From: an uncultured Methylophaga sp. | Lineage (GTDB): Bacteria; Pseudomonadota; Gammaproteobacteria; Nitrosococcales; Methylophagaceae | Reading direction: 5' to 3' | DNA length: 5,892 nucleotides | Assembly: GCA_947631375.1 (NCBI GenBank) | Contig: CANRLD010000115.1 | Location: 1 to 5,892, forward strand | In this document: in pieces, positions 5,634 through 5,892 of the stretch | Layout of the letters: each line of letters starts with the position of its first letter | How positions within the stretch are numbered: the first letter of the stretch is position 1 | Made by a program: the position numbers and the translations under genes | Notes under the pieces: model-generated | The model's database searches: none | What the model was told of the DNA's origin: nothing | What the model saw: only the letters and a program-made list of their open reading frames with translations

Positions 5634-5892
5634 ATGCGTAGTTTACCCGACTGTCCTAAGTGTGAATCTGAATATACCTATGAAGATGGCCCTGTCCTGA
5701 TTTGCCCGGAATGCTCTCATGAATGGGCCGTATCGGTGACTGACGACAGTAATGAAACATCAGATGGCATACGTGATGCCAACGGCAATATTTTGCAGGA
5801 TGGCGATACCGTAACTGTTATCAAGGATCTGAAAGTTAAGGGATCCTCAGCCGTCGTGAAAGTGGGTACCAAAGTCAAAAATATCCGGCTGG
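5634..5892 (+). CDS. yjdM: PhnA/YjdM-family zinc-ribbon protein (3' end outside window)
   Basis: The first 86 codons of a small cytoplasmic protein of the PhnA (now YjdM) family, open to the window edge. An N-terminal zinc ribbon is formed by C7-P-K-C10 and C24-P-E-C27, followed by the SHEW motif. The second part (DANGNILQDGDTVTVIKDLK, then the KGSS, KVGTKVKNIRL segment) matches the SH3-like C-terminal domain; the E. coli protein is about 111 residues, so about 25 residues are missing. Despite the old phn name, the family is not a phosphonate hydrolase of the phn pathway, and its function is unsettled. The ATG at 5634 has CGGAG (5623-5627) 6 nt upstream. It is separated from the DGPF gene by 177 nt and is probably an independent unit. 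Confidence 0.93.
   Translation, partial: MRSLPDCPKCESEYTYEDGPVLICPECSHEWAVSVTDDSNETSDGIRDANGNILQDGDTVTVIKDLKVKGSSAVVKVGTKVKNIRL

Overview
The window looks like chromosomal DNA of a gammaproteobacterium with mid-range G+C. This rests on the protein families present (YjdF-type DUF2238, DUF5610, PhnA/YjdM), Shine-Dalgarno-led genes, and a flagellar-type sigma-28 promoter of the enteric consensus form. A marine or methylotrophic genus such as Methylophaga is a guess only. All genes lie on the + strand. No tRNA, rRNA, CRISPR array or insertion sequence was seen.

Left part (1-2165): a DUF2238/YjdF-like polytopic membrane protein (149-844), a small lipoprotein of unknown function (968-1462), and a DUF5610 protein (1548-2111) followed by a rho-independent terminator (about 2124-2164). 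The gap before the DUF5610 gene carries an almost perfect FliA (sigma-28) promoter at 1488-1514, which ties this uncharacterised family to the motility regulon. A perfect 7-bp inverted repeat (916-932) precedes the lipoprotein gene and may be an operator.

Middle (2298-3715): a probable two-gene operon of an atypical SDR NAD(P)-binding protein and a NYN (PIN-like nuclease) protein with a C-terminal OST-HTH/LOTUS RNA-binding domain.

Right part (3716-5456): the remains of an ECF42-type sigma factor locus. The sigma gene is a clear pseudogene: no start codon, most of region 2 deleted, two single-base frameshifts and three in-frame stops, yet nearly every other part of the protein can still be read across frames. 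Its expected DGPF/YCII partner is intact as a reading frame, but is a chimera in which the first half of a SnoaL-like domain runs into a YCII domain. The join lies in an 'IKADAD' segment that both parent families could have encoded, which suggests an in-frame deletion between two adjacent genes. A candidate ECF42-type promoter (TGTCGG-N17-CGAC) still stands in front of the chimera, so the target appears to have lost its own sigma factor.

Right edge: the start of a PhnA/YjdM zinc-ribbon gene (5634 onward), cut by the end of the window.
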